Origin: an uncultured Clostridia bacterium
Lineage (GTDB): Bacteria > Bacillota > Clostridia > Christensenellales > Borkfalkiaceae
Direction: 5' to 3'
Assembly (NCBI GenBank): GCA_934272745.1
Contig: CAKQSI010000002.1
Span: 1-64,000, forward strand
DNA: 64,000 nt
Shown here: positions 8,347 through 17,385 of the stretch, piece after piece
Position numbering within the stretch: the stretch's first letter is position 1
Layout: the number at the start of each line of letters is the position of its first letter
The notes under the pieces: model-generated
Told to the model about the DNA's origin: nothing
Database searches by the model: none
The model's input: the letters and a program-made list of their open reading frames with translations, nothing else
Program-made: the position numbers and the translations under genes

Positions 8347-10518
8347 ATGATTCGCTTCAACAAACAGACCGGCGTTTTTTCGCTGGAAACCAAACGCACC
8401 AGTTACCAGATGCGCCTTGTGGGCGGAAAGTTTCTGGAACACCTTTATTACGGACCCAAGGCGAAAGAAGAGATTCTGCACTTGCAGTACCCCGGCGTTT
8501 ACGGGCTGAACCCTGCAAGCCCCCGGTTTGAAATTGACCTTCCGATTACCGAATCGCTTTGGGAAGCGCCCACCTTCGGGCAGGGCGACGAACGCCCCCC
8601 GATGCTGAAGTATCGCACCGATTACGGCGATACGGTGGGCAGTTTCAAGTACGTCCGCCATCATATCACGGCAAAAAAACCCGATCTTTCTCCCATGCCT
8701 TCGCTTCGCGCGGACGGGGCAAAAACGCTTGACGTTACGCTGAAAGACGAGGTGGCGAATCTCACCCTGACCTTATACTATACCGTGTACGAAGATTGCG
8801 ACGTCATCGCGCGGACGTATACCTTAAAAAACAACGGCAAGCCGGTGGAACTTTTGAAAGCCGCTTCGCTTGCTCTCGATCTGGAACGCAGCGATCTCGA
8901 TATGGTTTCGCTTTACGGCGCCTGGTCGAGAGAATGCAACCTTTCCAAAGCCCCGTTACATACCGGCTTGCAGCAGATCGGCACCATCCGCGGCGAAACC
9001 AGCGCGCAGCACAACTGCTTCGTGGCGCTCGGCGCCCGCGGCGCTACCGAGGACAGCGGCGAAGTGTACGCTTCCAACCTCGTTTACAGCGGTAATCATA
9101 AGGAAGAAGTGTTTGTGGACGACTTCAAACGCACGCGTCTTTTGACGGGGATCAACGACGATACCTTCTCCAAAATTCTGAAACGCGGCGATACGTTCAC
9201 CGCTCCGGAAGCCGTCCTGACCTTCTCCGAAGAGGGGTACGGCGGCATGTCGCGCAATTTTCACGATCTGATACGGAATCATCTTTCCGACCCCGCCTAT
9301 CGCGACCGCCGCGTCATGCTGCTCAATTCCTGGGAGGGGACCTGGTTCGACATCAACGAGGAAAAACTGTTCGATTACGCCCTCGCCGCTAAGGAATGCG
9401 GCGTGGAAATGCTGGTCATGGACGACGGTTGGTTCGGCAAGCGCGACAGCGATCGCGGCTCGCTCGGCGACTGGTTCGTTTATGAAAAGAAATTTCCGCA
9501 CGGACTTTCCGCCTTCGTGGACAGGATCAACGGCATCGGTATGAAGTTCGGCATCTGGTTCGAGCCGGAAATGATCAGCGAGGACAGCGATCTGTACCGC
9601 GCGCACCCCGATTACTGCCTGCACGTTCCCGGTCGTCCCAGAAGGGAAGGGCGCAACCAGTTGGTGCTGGATATGACCCGGCAGGACGTCGTGGACAACG
9701 TCGCGGAGCAGATGAGCGCCATTCTTTCTTCCTGCAACGTGGAATACGTCAAGTGGGATATGAACCGCGGACTTTCGGAAGTGGCTTCCGCAGCAAGAAA
9801 CCGCGACGGACAGAGGGAGGTTTATCACGACTACGTGCTGGGCGTTTACCGCCTTTACCGCACGTTGCAGGAACGTTTCCCGCACATTTTGTTTGAAAAC
9901 TGCTCGTCCGGCGGCGCGCGGTTCGATATGGGCATGCTGTACTTCTCGCCGCAGATCTGGACGTCGGACAATACCGATCCGTTCTACCGTCCGAAGATTC
10001 AGTATGGCTGTTCTTACGCCTATCCGCTTGCCACCATGAGCGCGCATATTTCGGACACGCCCAACGGCACCAGTTGGGTCAAGACTTCGCTGGAATATCG
10101 CCTTGCCGTGTCGCTCGGCGGCGTTCTGGGGTACGAACTCCCCGTTTCGCGTTTCACGCCCGAAGAAAAGGAGGAGGTCAGAGAACAGATCGCGTTCTAT
10201 CGCGAAGTGGAACCCCTCATCTTAAAGGGCGACCTGTACCGCCTGTTGAACCCGTTTGAAGACGCTTCCCGTGCGGCGCAGATTCTGGTCGCGAAGGACA
10301 AATCCGCGGCGTTCGTCGATTATCTGCAATTATCGGAAGAATCGCACCCCGCGCACGTTTTCCTGCGGCTGAAGGGACTGGACGAAAATAAACGCTATCG
10401 TATCTCCGGCACGGACGAAGTATATTACGGCAAAACGCTGATGGACTGCGGCTTGCGCTTTACTTTGGGTTCCGAACACGGCAAAGCCAAAATGTTTTTG
10501 TTGAAAGAAGTAAAATAA
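8347..10518 (+). CDS. GH36 alpha-galactosidase
   Basis: Removes terminal alpha-1,6-galactose from galactomannan or raffinose-type sugars. The 723-residue length is typical of bacterial GH36. The sequence has the N-terminal beta-sandwich, then WEGTWFDINEEKL, the MDDGWFGKRDSD loop, and the nucleophile Asp471 in VKWDMNRGLSE. The acid/base is Asp541 in WTSDNTDPFYRP, and ENCSSGGARFD lies between the two. No signal peptide is present. A purine-rich AAAAGGAGAAAATAT precedes the ATG. It follows the GH5-like gene by 134 bp on the same strand, probably in the same transcription unit. Substrate specificity is inferred from the family and neighbours. Confidence 0.93.
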   Translation: MIRFNKQTGVFSLETKRTSYQMRLVGGKFLEHLYYGPKAKEEILHLQYPGVYGLNPASPRFEIDLPITESLWEAPTFGQGDERPPMLKYRTDYGDTVGSFKYVRHHITAKKPDLSPMPSLRADGAKTLDVTLKDEVANLTLTLYYTVYEDCDVIARTYTLKNNGKPVELLKAASLALDLERSDLDMVSLYGAWSRECNLSKAPLHTGLQQIGTIRGETSAQHNCFVALGARGATEDSGEVYASNLVYSGNHKEEVFVDDFKRTRLLTGINDDTFSKILKRGDTFTAPEAVLTFSEEGYGGMSRNFHDLIRNHLSDPAYRDRRVMLLNSWEGTWFDINEEKLFDYALAAKECGVEMLVMDDGWFGKRDSDRGSLGDWFVYEKKFPHGLSAFVDRINGIGMKFGIWFEPEMISEDSDLYRAHPDYCLHVPGRPRREGRNQLVLDMTRQDVVDNVAEQMSAILSSCNVEYVKWDMNRGLSEVASAARNRDGQREVYHDYVLGVYRLYRTLQERFPHILFENCSSGGARFDMGMLYFSPQIWTSDNTDPFYRPKIQYGCSYAYPLATMSAHISDTPNGTSWVKTSLEYRLAVSLGGVLGYELPVSRFTPEEKEEVREQIAFYREVEPLILKGDLYRLLNPFEDASRAAQILVAKDKSAAFVDYLQLSEESHPAHVFLRLKGLDENKRYRISGTDEVYYGKTLMDCGLRFTLGSEHGKAKMFLLKEVK

Positions 10519-10580
10519 GGCTGCCTTCAGACGGGTTTCGTTTGTGAATAACTTCCGTTTGCGGGCGCCGGGGAGGAGAA

Positions 10581-11051
10581 ATGCCGCAGGGATTTTTACC
10601 CTTTTACGATGACAATAGCCGGGTGCTGATCCTCGGCAGTTTTCCGTCGGTCAAATCGCGGGAAGTCGGGTTTTATTACGGAAACCCGCAAAACCGCTTT
10701 TACGGTATGCTTTCCCGCCTGTTCGGGGAGAATTGCGGCGCCCCCATCGCGGAAAAGCAGGCGTTTTTGCAAAAACATCATATTGCTTTGTGGGATATCA
10801 ATCTTTCGTGCGAGATCGACGGATCGAAAGACGAAACCATCCGCAAGGCGGAAATTGCCGACGTGCCGCATCTTTTGCAAAAGACCGGCATCGAAGTCGT
10901 GCTTTGTAACGGCGCCGCCTCGTTTGAAGCGCTGCAAAAAGCATATCCTGCAGTCGCGGCAAAGGCGAAAAAGCTGCCTTCCACCTCGCCCCGCAACGTG
11001 CGCTACGACGAAAGCGCGTGGCATAAAGCGCTTGCGTTTCTGGTGGAATAA
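10581..11051 (+). CDS. DNA-deoxyinosine/uracil glycosylase (UDG superfamily)
   Basis: Base-excision repair glycosylase that removes deaminated bases such as hypoxanthine. The 156-residue protein begins with the motif I region LILGSFPSVKSREVGFYYG and continues NPQNRFYGML, matching small single-domain UDG-superfamily hypoxanthine-DNA glycosylases. STSPRNVRYDESAW near the end is the motif II-like loop. It sits 62 bp behind the alpha-galactosidase with a GGGGAGGAG ribosome-binding site and is followed by a strong terminator, so it is probably the last gene of the 6998 operon despite having no metabolic link. Exact base specificity is inference. Confidence 0.82.
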   Translation: MPQGFLPFYDDNSRVLILGSFPSVKSREVGFYYGNPQNRFYGMLSRLFGENCGAPIAEKQAFLQKHHIALWDINLSCEIDGSKDETIRKAEIADVPHLLQKTGIEVVLCNGAASFEALQKAYPAVAAKAKKLPSTSPRNVRYDESAWHKALAFLVE

Positions 11052-11123
11052 AGATGGCGTTTTGATAAAATAAAGCGGATAAAGCGCCGGCGTTTTTGTC
11101 GGAATAAACCGGAATAAGAGAAA

Positions 11124-11168
11124 GGCGGCGGGCGCCCCGAAATCGGGGCGCCCGCCGCCCGTCTTTTT
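11124..11168 (+). terminator. Rho-independent terminator after the glycosylase
   Basis: Perfect 17-bp GC-rich stem 11124-11140 / 11143-11159 followed by GTCTTTTT. Confidence 0.88.
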
Positions 11169-11379
11169 ATTTCGTCCGAAATTTTCCGGCCCCGCGCAGG
11201 CAAACCTTTTATTCCGGATAAGCAGATTTTCCTTTCTGCGCGGGCTGCACTTCCGGTTCCGCCCGGCACGATTTCGGCAAAATACCTGTCGGGAACGACG
11301 AAAAACGGACGACATTCCGGATTTTTCGGTCAAAAAATCGGATAGTTTGGGAAAAGGGACAAAAAATAAGAAATTTGAC

Positions 11380-11408
11380 TTTACAAAACGCATTTTGTCC
11401 AGTATAAT
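11380..11408 (+). promoter_or_regulatory. sigma-A promoter of the beta-mannosidase gene
   Basis: TTTACA at 11380-11385, 17-bp spacer, TATAAT at 11403-11408. Confidence 0.82.
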
Positions 11409-11445
11409 GTTGACAGTTTCAAAGCCCGCTATAATTTAGGACAGG

Positions 11446-11461
11446 CGCGAGCGCTCGCGCG
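11446..11461. promoter_or_regulatory. 16-bp perfect palindrome downstream of the promoter
   Basis: GCGCGAGCGCTCGCGC lies between the -10 box (11408) and the start codon (11492). Its position and symmetry fit a repressor operator or a leader hairpin. No regulator gene is adjacent to say which. Confidence 0.4.
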
Positions 11462-11491
11462 GGGTACCTGATGGGCACGGAGGGAATTCTG

Positions 11492-13888
11492 ATGAGATCG
11501 GAAGTACGGAAATTAAACGGAACCTGGCAGTTCCGCGAATGGGGAAAAGGCGGTGAATATCTCCCCGGGGTCGTCCCCGGCGACGTTACCCGCGACATGG
11601 CAAAATCCTTGGGGGAAACCGACCTATACGTCGATTTCCGCTATAAAAAATACAAGGACTTCGCTCATAACGATTACGAATACACCACGCTTTTCGACGT
11701 TTCTGCGGAGGCGTTCGACAAGGCGGAAATTTATCTGGAATTTTTGGGCGTGGATACTTACGCCGATATTTTCGTCAACGACGTTTTAGTCGGGCAGACG
11801 AGCAATATGTTCCTCGGCTACCGCTTCAATGTGAAACGGTACGTCAAGCGCGCGGGCAACAAACTGACCGTGCACCTGAAAAGCATTTTCCGCTTTATGG
11901 AAAAAAACGACACCCACGTCTGCATTTTCGAGCACGACCGCATGTTCATCCGTAAGGCGTCCTATCAGTTCGGGTGGGACTGGGCGCCCAACTTCCCCGC
12001 GTACGGTATCTGGCAGGACGTTCTTCTTTACGGGGAAGACCGCAACGGCGTGGAAAACGTCCGCGTAAAGCAGAACATTTCGGGCGATGTCACTTTCCTT
12101 ATTGACCTGAAAGACAAAAGTTACGGCGGCACTCTGACCGTGGAAATGGACGGGAAGACCGCTTCCGCCAAGACGGTGGGCAAAAAGAATATCGTCGCCC
12201 TGCATATCGATAGCCCCAGACTCTGGTGGCCGAACGGCGTGGGCGAGCAGCCGCTGTACGATTATACCATCACCTTTACCGAGGAAAATTGCCCGACCGA
12301 CGTCTATAAAGGCTATATGGCGTTCCGCAAGGTAGAGATGGACGAAAAGGTGCTGGACGACGCGCATATCGACTTTTCGCTGAAGATCAACGACCTGCCC
12401 GTGTATCTTTCGGGTTCCAACTGGGTGCCGCAGGACTGCCTGACCGGTACCGTGACGGACGAAACCTACCGCCGTCATATTCTGCAGGCAAAGGCAGGCA
12501 ATATGAATATTCTCCGCGTATGGGGCGGCGGCGTGTACGAAAAAGATATTTTCTACCGTCTGTGCGACGAAAACGGCATTATGGTACTGCAGGAAACCAT
12601 GTTTTCCTGCTCGGACGTTCCGTCCGACCGGCTGGAATTTATGGACGGCGTTGTCGTTCCGGAACTGGAATATCAACTGAAACGCCTGCAGAATCACCCC
12701 TCCATCGTCATCTGGACGGGCGGAAACGAACTCTTCTCGCCGTTCGGAGAAAACGAGCACGCGCATCTGCGGTTTTCGGAATACACCAACCGCGGTATGG
12801 TCAATTCGCTGACCGATTTCTACTATTATCTGACCAGCCCCGTCGGCTATACGGACATCACCAACCTGCCGTATTCCGGCGACGGACACAACAGTACGGA
12901 AGCGGAATTCCACGATTTCCCCCTGGACAAGGTGCGGCAGGAGTGCCTGAAACAGGACCGTGCGCCGCTGACCGCGGAAACGGCGATTCCCTGCGTTATG
13001 AGTTACGAAAACCTGCAAAAGTGCACCGAAGCCGAAACGCTTTGGCCGATCGGCGACTATATGCGCGAGCGCCTCGGGTGTAACCCGTTCGGCGGGTACG
13101 TCCCCTTTGTGGACATCGAAATGCAGGACGTGCGTAGTTTGTTTGGGGAAGACCCCAAAGACCTGCGCGATTTTATCAAGAAAGATTATCTTGCCTCGCG
13201 GGAGCGGATCGGCATGGAAATCGCCCTTTCGCGCACCACCAACGGCACGGGGTATCTGACCTGGATGTTCAACGATACCTGGCCCAACGGCAGCTGGGCG
13301 GCGATCGATTACTACCTCACCCCCAAAGCGCCGTACTTTGCGCTTGCGCAAGGGTTCGAGCCGGTCGCGCCCGTGATCTTTGAGGAAAAGAACGGCAAAA
13401 TCGGCGTGTTCGTGCATAACGAGCGGCATACGCCCGTTAAAGTGACGGTGGAATGCGGCGTCCGCAGAATTTCCGGGGAGTACTTAGAGGAATCGGAAAA
13501 GGAACTGACTCTTGCCCCTGCGGAAAAGAAAAAGATGCACTCTTTCAAAAAGCCGACCGAAAAGGGCGCGTACGTCTACGCGCGGTTGCACCTCGGCGGC
13601 AAGACCGTTTCCCGCACCTACTTTACCGACTTCGGCGCGCAGAATAGTTACGAAAGTAAATTCAATTGGCAGCTTGCCAAAGTGGGAGAGAAGGAATACA
13701 AACTGGTGCTTACGGCGGAAGCGTTTACCCGTATGGTGAATATCCGTGTGCGGAGCGACGCGTTCTTCACGCTGTCCGACAACTTCTTCGATATGGAAAA
13801 GGACGAGAAAAAGGTGGTCACGATTTACGCCGAAGGCGACCTGAAGCCCGAAAATATCGAAGTGCTCGACTTTACAAAAGAATGGTAG
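11492..13888 (+). CDS. GH2 beta-mannosidase
   Basis: Releases mannose from the non-reducing ends of manno-oligosaccharides. It has 798 residues, shaped like GH2 mannosidases: an N-terminal jelly-roll sugar-binding domain (LNGTWQFREWG...VPGDV), an immunoglobulin-like domain (SPRLWWPNGVGEQPLYDY), then the catalytic barrel with NILRVWGGGVYEKD. The acid/base is Glu413 in IWTGGNE and the likely nucleophile Glu496 in TAETAIPC. A C-terminal beta domain closes the protein. There is no signal peptide. The ATG at 11492 has GGAGGG 7 bp upstream; the ATG at 11471 lacks such a site. It has its own promoter. Beta-galactosidase or glucuronidase is less likely because SNWVPQDC and WWPNG are mannosidase-like. 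Confidence 0.88.
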   Translation: MRSEVRKLNGTWQFREWGKGGEYLPGVVPGDVTRDMAKSLGETDLYVDFRYKKYKDFAHNDYEYTTLFDVSAEAFDKAEIYLEFLGVDTYADIFVNDVLVGQTSNMFLGYRFNVKRYVKRAGNKLTVHLKSIFRFMEKNDTHVCIFEHDRMFIRKASYQFGWDWAPNFPAYGIWQDVLLYGEDRNGVENVRVKQNISGDVTFLIDLKDKSYGGTLTVEMDGKTASAKTVGKKNIVALHIDSPRLWWPNGVGEQPLYDYTITFTEENCPTDVYKGYMAFRKVEMDEKVLDDAHIDFSLKINDLPVYLSGSNWVPQDCLTGTVTDETYRRHILQAKAGNMNILRVWGGGVYEKDIFYRLCDENGIMVLQETMFSCSDVPSDRLEFMDGVVVPELEYQLKRLQNHPSIVIWTGGNELFSPFGENEHAHLRFSEYTNRGMVNSLTDFYYYLTSPVGYTDITNLPYSGDGHNSTEAEFHDFPLDKVRQECLKQDRAPLTAETAIPCVMSYENLQKCTEAETLWPIGDYMRERLGCNPFGGYVPFVDIEMQDVRSLFGEDPKDLRDFIKKDYLASRERIGMEIALSRTTNGTGYLTWMFNDTWPNGSWAAIDYYLTPKAPYFALAQGFEPVAPVIFEEKNGKIGVFVHNERHTPVKVTVECGVRRISGEYLEESEKELTLAPAEKKKMHSFKKPTEKGAYVYARLHLGGKTVSRTYFTDFGAQNSYESKFNWQLAKVGEKEYKLVLTAEAFTRMVNIRVRSDAFFTLSDNFFDMEKDEKKVVTIYAEGDLKPENIEVLDFTKEW

Positions 13889-13930
13889 CCGAAAGAAACT
13901 CTTAAGGGTCGCCGAAAAGACTTTTGCGGG

Positions 13931-13992
13931 GCGGAAAATCCGGACGAAAATCCGGGCGGAAAATCCGGACGAAAATCCGGACGAAAATCCGG
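13931..13992. repeat. 12-13 bp tandem repeat upstream of the GH106-like gene
   Basis: About five head-to-tail units of GGACGAAAATCC or GGGCGGAAAATCC. Non-coding. Confidence 0.75.
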
Positions 13993-14071
13993 TGGAGCCT
14001 TCCAAAGGCGCCCCGCGGAGATCACCCCCAAGGGAATCCCTGCCCCGGCTTACCGAAAGAAAAAATACAGC

Positions 14072-14101
14072 ATAGCGCGCCGAAAATTTTCGGCGCGCTA
14101 T
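14072..14101. promoter_or_regulatory. 30-bp perfect palindrome before the GH106-like gene
   Basis: Each arm is 15 bases (ATAGCGCGCCGAAAA and its complement), with no loop, ending 27 bp before the ATG at 14129. The left flank is A-rich, so it would terminate minus-strand transcripts. On the plus strand it could be an attenuator or end the beta-mannosidase transcript. Confidence 0.5.
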
Positions 14102-14128
14102 CCGAGGTTTTACGAACCGGAGATATCA

Positions 14129-17041
14129 ATGAATCAAATCGAGTGTTTTACGAAAGACTTGTCCAACGTTCCTGAAAAGTACGCTTCTTTGCCTTTTTGG
14201 AGTTGGAACGACCGATTAGAAGAAAACGAACTTCGCCGTCAGATCCGCGACATGAAAGAAAAGGGCTACGGCGGTTTTTTCATGCACGCGCGGGGCGGAC
14301 TGCTTACCGAATATCTTTCGGACGACTGGTTTAACGCCGTAAAAGTCTGTATGGACGAAGCGGAAAAGTGCGGGCTTACCGCCTGGGCGTATGACGAGGA
14401 CGGCTGGCCGAGCGGCTTTGCCGGCGGAAAACTATTGAAAGGCGAGCGCTACTACGCTTCCTTTCTCCGCTACGAGGTGAAGGACGAATTCGATCCCGCC
14501 GCCTTTGCTACGTTCCTTTGGGACGGAAAAAACGAACCCGTCCGCACCCTGACGCCGCAAAAAAACGGCGCGAAATATCACACGATTTACCGCGTTTACG
14601 ACAAAACCTACGTGGACGTAATGAACGCTTCCGTCACAAAAGAATTTGTAGAGATTACGCACGGGGAATATAAGCGCCGCCTCGGCAAAGATTTCGGCAC
14701 CAAAATGCCGGGATTTTTTACAGACGAACCGCAATATTTCCGCTGGGCGACGCCGTGGTCGGACACTTTTATCGAGGGGTTCCCCAAGGAATACGGCTAC
14801 GACGCGCGCGATCATCTTTTAAAACTTTTCGTCGTCTGCCCGGGAAGCAGAGAATTCCGCTTCGATTACTTCCGCCTGTGCAATCGCTACTATACAGAGC
14901 ATTTCGTCAAAGTCATTTACGATTATCTGCACAGTAGTGGCGCCAAACTTACCGGGCATTCGGTGGAAGAAGCGGGCGTTATCGGGCAGATGTGGACTTG
15001 CGGCGGCATTATGCCTTTTTACGAATACGAAGATATTCCCGGTATGGACTGGCTGGGAAGACCCATCGGCAACGATATTTCGCCCAAACAGGTATCTTCC
15101 GTCGCGGCACAGCTCGGCAAGGAGCAATGCCTGACCGAAACCTTTGCCTGCTGTGGGTGGGACGTCACCCCGCGGGAACTGAAAAAACTGACCGAATGGC
15201 AGTTTGCTGCGGGCATTAACGTGATGTGTCAGCATTTAATGGCGTATTCCATTCGCGGACAGCGGAAAAAGGACTATCCCGCTTCTTACTCCGAACACCT
15301 CGCCTGGTACGGGGAATACAAAGAATTCAACGATTATTTTACCAAACTGGGCTTTGCGCTTACCCGCGGCGAAGAGGTTGCGGACGTTCTTCTGATTTCG
15401 CCCGTGCACGGCGGCTATCTCGATTTCCAGCGGGAAACTGCGGACGGTTTCGGCATCGGGGAGATAGATGCCGGCTATCATAAGGCGGTGGAAACGCTCA
15501 GCAACCTGCAGATCGGCTACCATATCGGCGACGAATGGCTGATGGAAAAGTACGGCTCCGTGCAGGGAAATAAACTTATCGTCGGCAAGCGCGCGTACAG
15601 CGCCGTCGTGCTGGCAAAAACCGATACCGTCGATAAAAGCACGGCAAAGTTGCTGCGGGAATTTCTGGCGGCGGGCGGAAAGCTGCTGCTGCTTTCCGGC
15701 GCCCCGACCCGGATCGAAGGCAGAACCGCCGATACTTCCTTCTTAAAATCCAACGTCACGCCGGAAGAACTGCGAAAAAACTACGGCGTTCTTGCGGCGG
15801 ACGAAAGCGGAAACGTACCCGAAGGGTTGCGTATCATGCGCAGAAAAACCGCGTACGGCAACCTTTGGTATCTGGTCAATCTGTCCGAAAAAGCGTATAC
15901 CGTTACGCTGAAAAACGCGCCCTGCAAGTTCGTTTCCGTCGATCTTTTAACCGGCAAAACCGCAGGGGCGGACGAAAAGGCGCTTGCCTTTTCCGCCGGG
16001 CAGTCATATCTCTTAATCGAAGGAGATCTGCCTGCCGAAAAGCCGATCGCGTACGAAAACGCGCAGGATCTCGGCACCACGTTCGCTTTCCGCGAAAAGC
16101 CGGTCAACGAACTGACGCTTGCCTACGCCCGCCTTTCTTACGACGGCAAAACTTACGGCGATCTGCTCCCGCTCGAGGGATTGCAGGATCTGCTGCTCAA
16201 ATCCCGCTACCGCGGCGAAATCTACTTAAAACATGAATTTACGGTGGACGAGATCCCGGCTTCCATGCGTCTGATTGCCGAAAACGACAACTATCTTTCG
16301 GTGACGGTCAACGGTTCGCCCGTAAGTGTCAACGGGGACTGGTGGCTGGATCGCAGCTTCCGTTCGTCGGATATTCTTCCGCTCCTTAAAAAGGGGAGAA
16401 ACGAGGTCGTATTCCGGCGCGAATATTTCCAGCGCGACTACGTTTATTACGTTTTGTACGGCGGCGTTTCCGAAACGCTCAAAAACTGCCTCAATTACGA
16501 TACCGAACTCAACCAGATCTACCTTGTGGGCGATTTCAAAGTAAAAGCGAACGGTGCTTTCCGCCCGGCGGAACGAAATAGCAAGATCTTCCGCGGCGAA
16601 TTTACGATCGCGACTTCCGGGGACGCGCTCGATCTCAGCCGCACGGCGGAGGAGGGGTATCCCTTCTTTGCGGGAACGCTGAAACTGCAAAAGACTTTTG
16701 TTTCGGACGGAAAACCGACCCGGTTGCTCCTTTCCGGCAGGTACGCGACGGCGAAAGTGCGCCTGAACGGCACCCCGGTGGGCGACACCATGTTTACGGA
16801 TGAGGTCGTTTTGACCCCTGCCTTAAAGCGCGGCGAAAATCTGCTGGAAATCGACCTTGTTTCCGGCAACCGCAACCTTTTGGGTCCGCATTATAACGCC
16901 GATCCCGAATGTTATTTCGTTTGCCCCTCCACCTTTACTGCGGAGGGAACGTGGGAAAACGGCAAATCGACCGTCTGGCGGGACGACCCCTCTTTCGTTT
17001 TCTTCGGGCTGACTTCCGCCCGGCTGGAAAGCGAAAAATAA
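14129..17041 (+). CDS. GH106-like glycoside hydrolase (alpha-L-rhamnosidase-type)
   Basis: Large 970-residue enzyme with the N-terminus typical of GH106-related proteins: PFWSWNDRLEENELRRQI followed by GYGGFFMHARGGL and AYDEDGWPSG. A barrel domain runs to about residue 500. The rest contains beta-sandwich regions, including two galactose-binding-like jelly rolls (around residues 690-780 with NDNYLSVTVNGSPV, and 850-960 with ARVRLNG-type strands). No signal peptide is seen. It follows the beta-mannosidase by 240 bp on the same strand. Rhamnosidase activity is the best-known function in this superfamily; other specificities are possible because many homologues are uncharacterised. Confidence 0.65.
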   Translation: MNQIECFTKDLSNVPEKYASLPFWSWNDRLEENELRRQIRDMKEKGYGGFFMHARGGLLTEYLSDDWFNAVKVCMDEAEKCGLTAWAYDEDGWPSGFAGGKLLKGERYYASFLRYEVKDEFDPAAFATFLWDGKNEPVRTLTPQKNGAKYHTIYRVYDKTYVDVMNASVTKEFVEITHGEYKRRLGKDFGTKMPGFFTDEPQYFRWATPWSDTFIEGFPKEYGYDARDHLLKLFVVCPGSREFRFDYFRLCNRYYTEHFVKVIYDYLHSSGAKLTGHSVEEAGVIGQMWTCGGIMPFYEYEDIPGMDWLGRPIGNDISPKQVSSVAAQLGKEQCLTETFACCGWDVTPRELKKLTEWQFAAGINVMCQHLMAYSIRGQRKKDYPASYSEHLAWYGEYKEFNDYFTKLGFALTRGEEVADVLLISPVHGGYLDFQRETADGFGIGEIDAGYHKAVETLSNLQIGYHIGDEWLMEKYGSVQGNKLIVGKRAYSAVVLAKTDTVDKSTAKLLREFLAAGGKLLLLSGAPTRIEGRTADTSFLKSNVTPEELRKNYGVLAADESGNVPEGLRIMRRKTAYGNLWYLVNLSEKAYTVTLKNAPCKFVSVDLLTGKTAGADEKALAFSAGQSYLLIEGDLPAEKPIAYENAQDLGTTFAFREKPVNELTLAYARLSYDGKTYGDLLPLEGLQDLLLKSRYRGEIYLKHEFTVDEIPASMRLIAENDNYLSVTVNGSPVSVNGDWWLDRSFRSSDILPLLKKGRNEVVFRREYFQRDYVYYVLYGGVSETLKNCLNYDTELNQIYLVGDFKVKANGAFRPAERNSKIFRGEFTIATSGDALDLSRTAEEGYPFFAGTLKLQKTFVSDGKPTRLLLSGRYATAKVRLNGTPVGDTMFTDEVVLTPALKRGENLLEIDLVSGNRNLLGPHYNADPECYFVCPSTFTAEGTWENGKSTVWRDDPSFVFFGLTSARLESEK

Positions 17042-17385
17042 GCCGGCGATCCGTAACGAGGGCGGCTGAAAGGTGCGCCGTGCTACTAATAAATAACGGG
17101 CGGCTCCCACACTTGCGGCGTTTGCCTGCAAATAGGGACGACGGCAGCCTTTATCTCACGCCGCAAAAAACAAGGCGGGCAGTCTGAGAAACACCGCCCG
17201 CTCATATAAAAAGCGGTTGCCCGATTTATCGCCGGCGCCAATAAAGAGGCATACATTCTTTACAGCGCCGCCGGATACTACAACAATCAAGCCGCACGAC
17301 AATCAGACCCCTACGGCAATCAAAACAATAGCCCCACACGAATCAAGTCAATAAAAAATTCTATATACAACGAGGAAATGCAGAC
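17042..17385. other. 344-bp intergenic region
   Basis: No gene supported. There is an imperfect GCGGGC...GCCCGC hairpin around 17173-17202 and AT-richer DNA just before the next start, where GAGGAAA precedes the ATG. No clear promoter was found. Confidence 0.5.

Larger units (their letters stand above)
11052..11491. other. 440-bp intergenic region
   Basis: Holds the terminator of the upstream operon (11124-11168), the promoter of the beta-mannosidase gene (11380-11408) and a 16-bp palindrome at 11446-11461. No gene seen. Confidence 0.6.

Noticed and set aside
11786..13429. 547-codon minus-strand open frame
   Set aside because: Shadow of the GH2 beta-mannosidase, with shadow composition.
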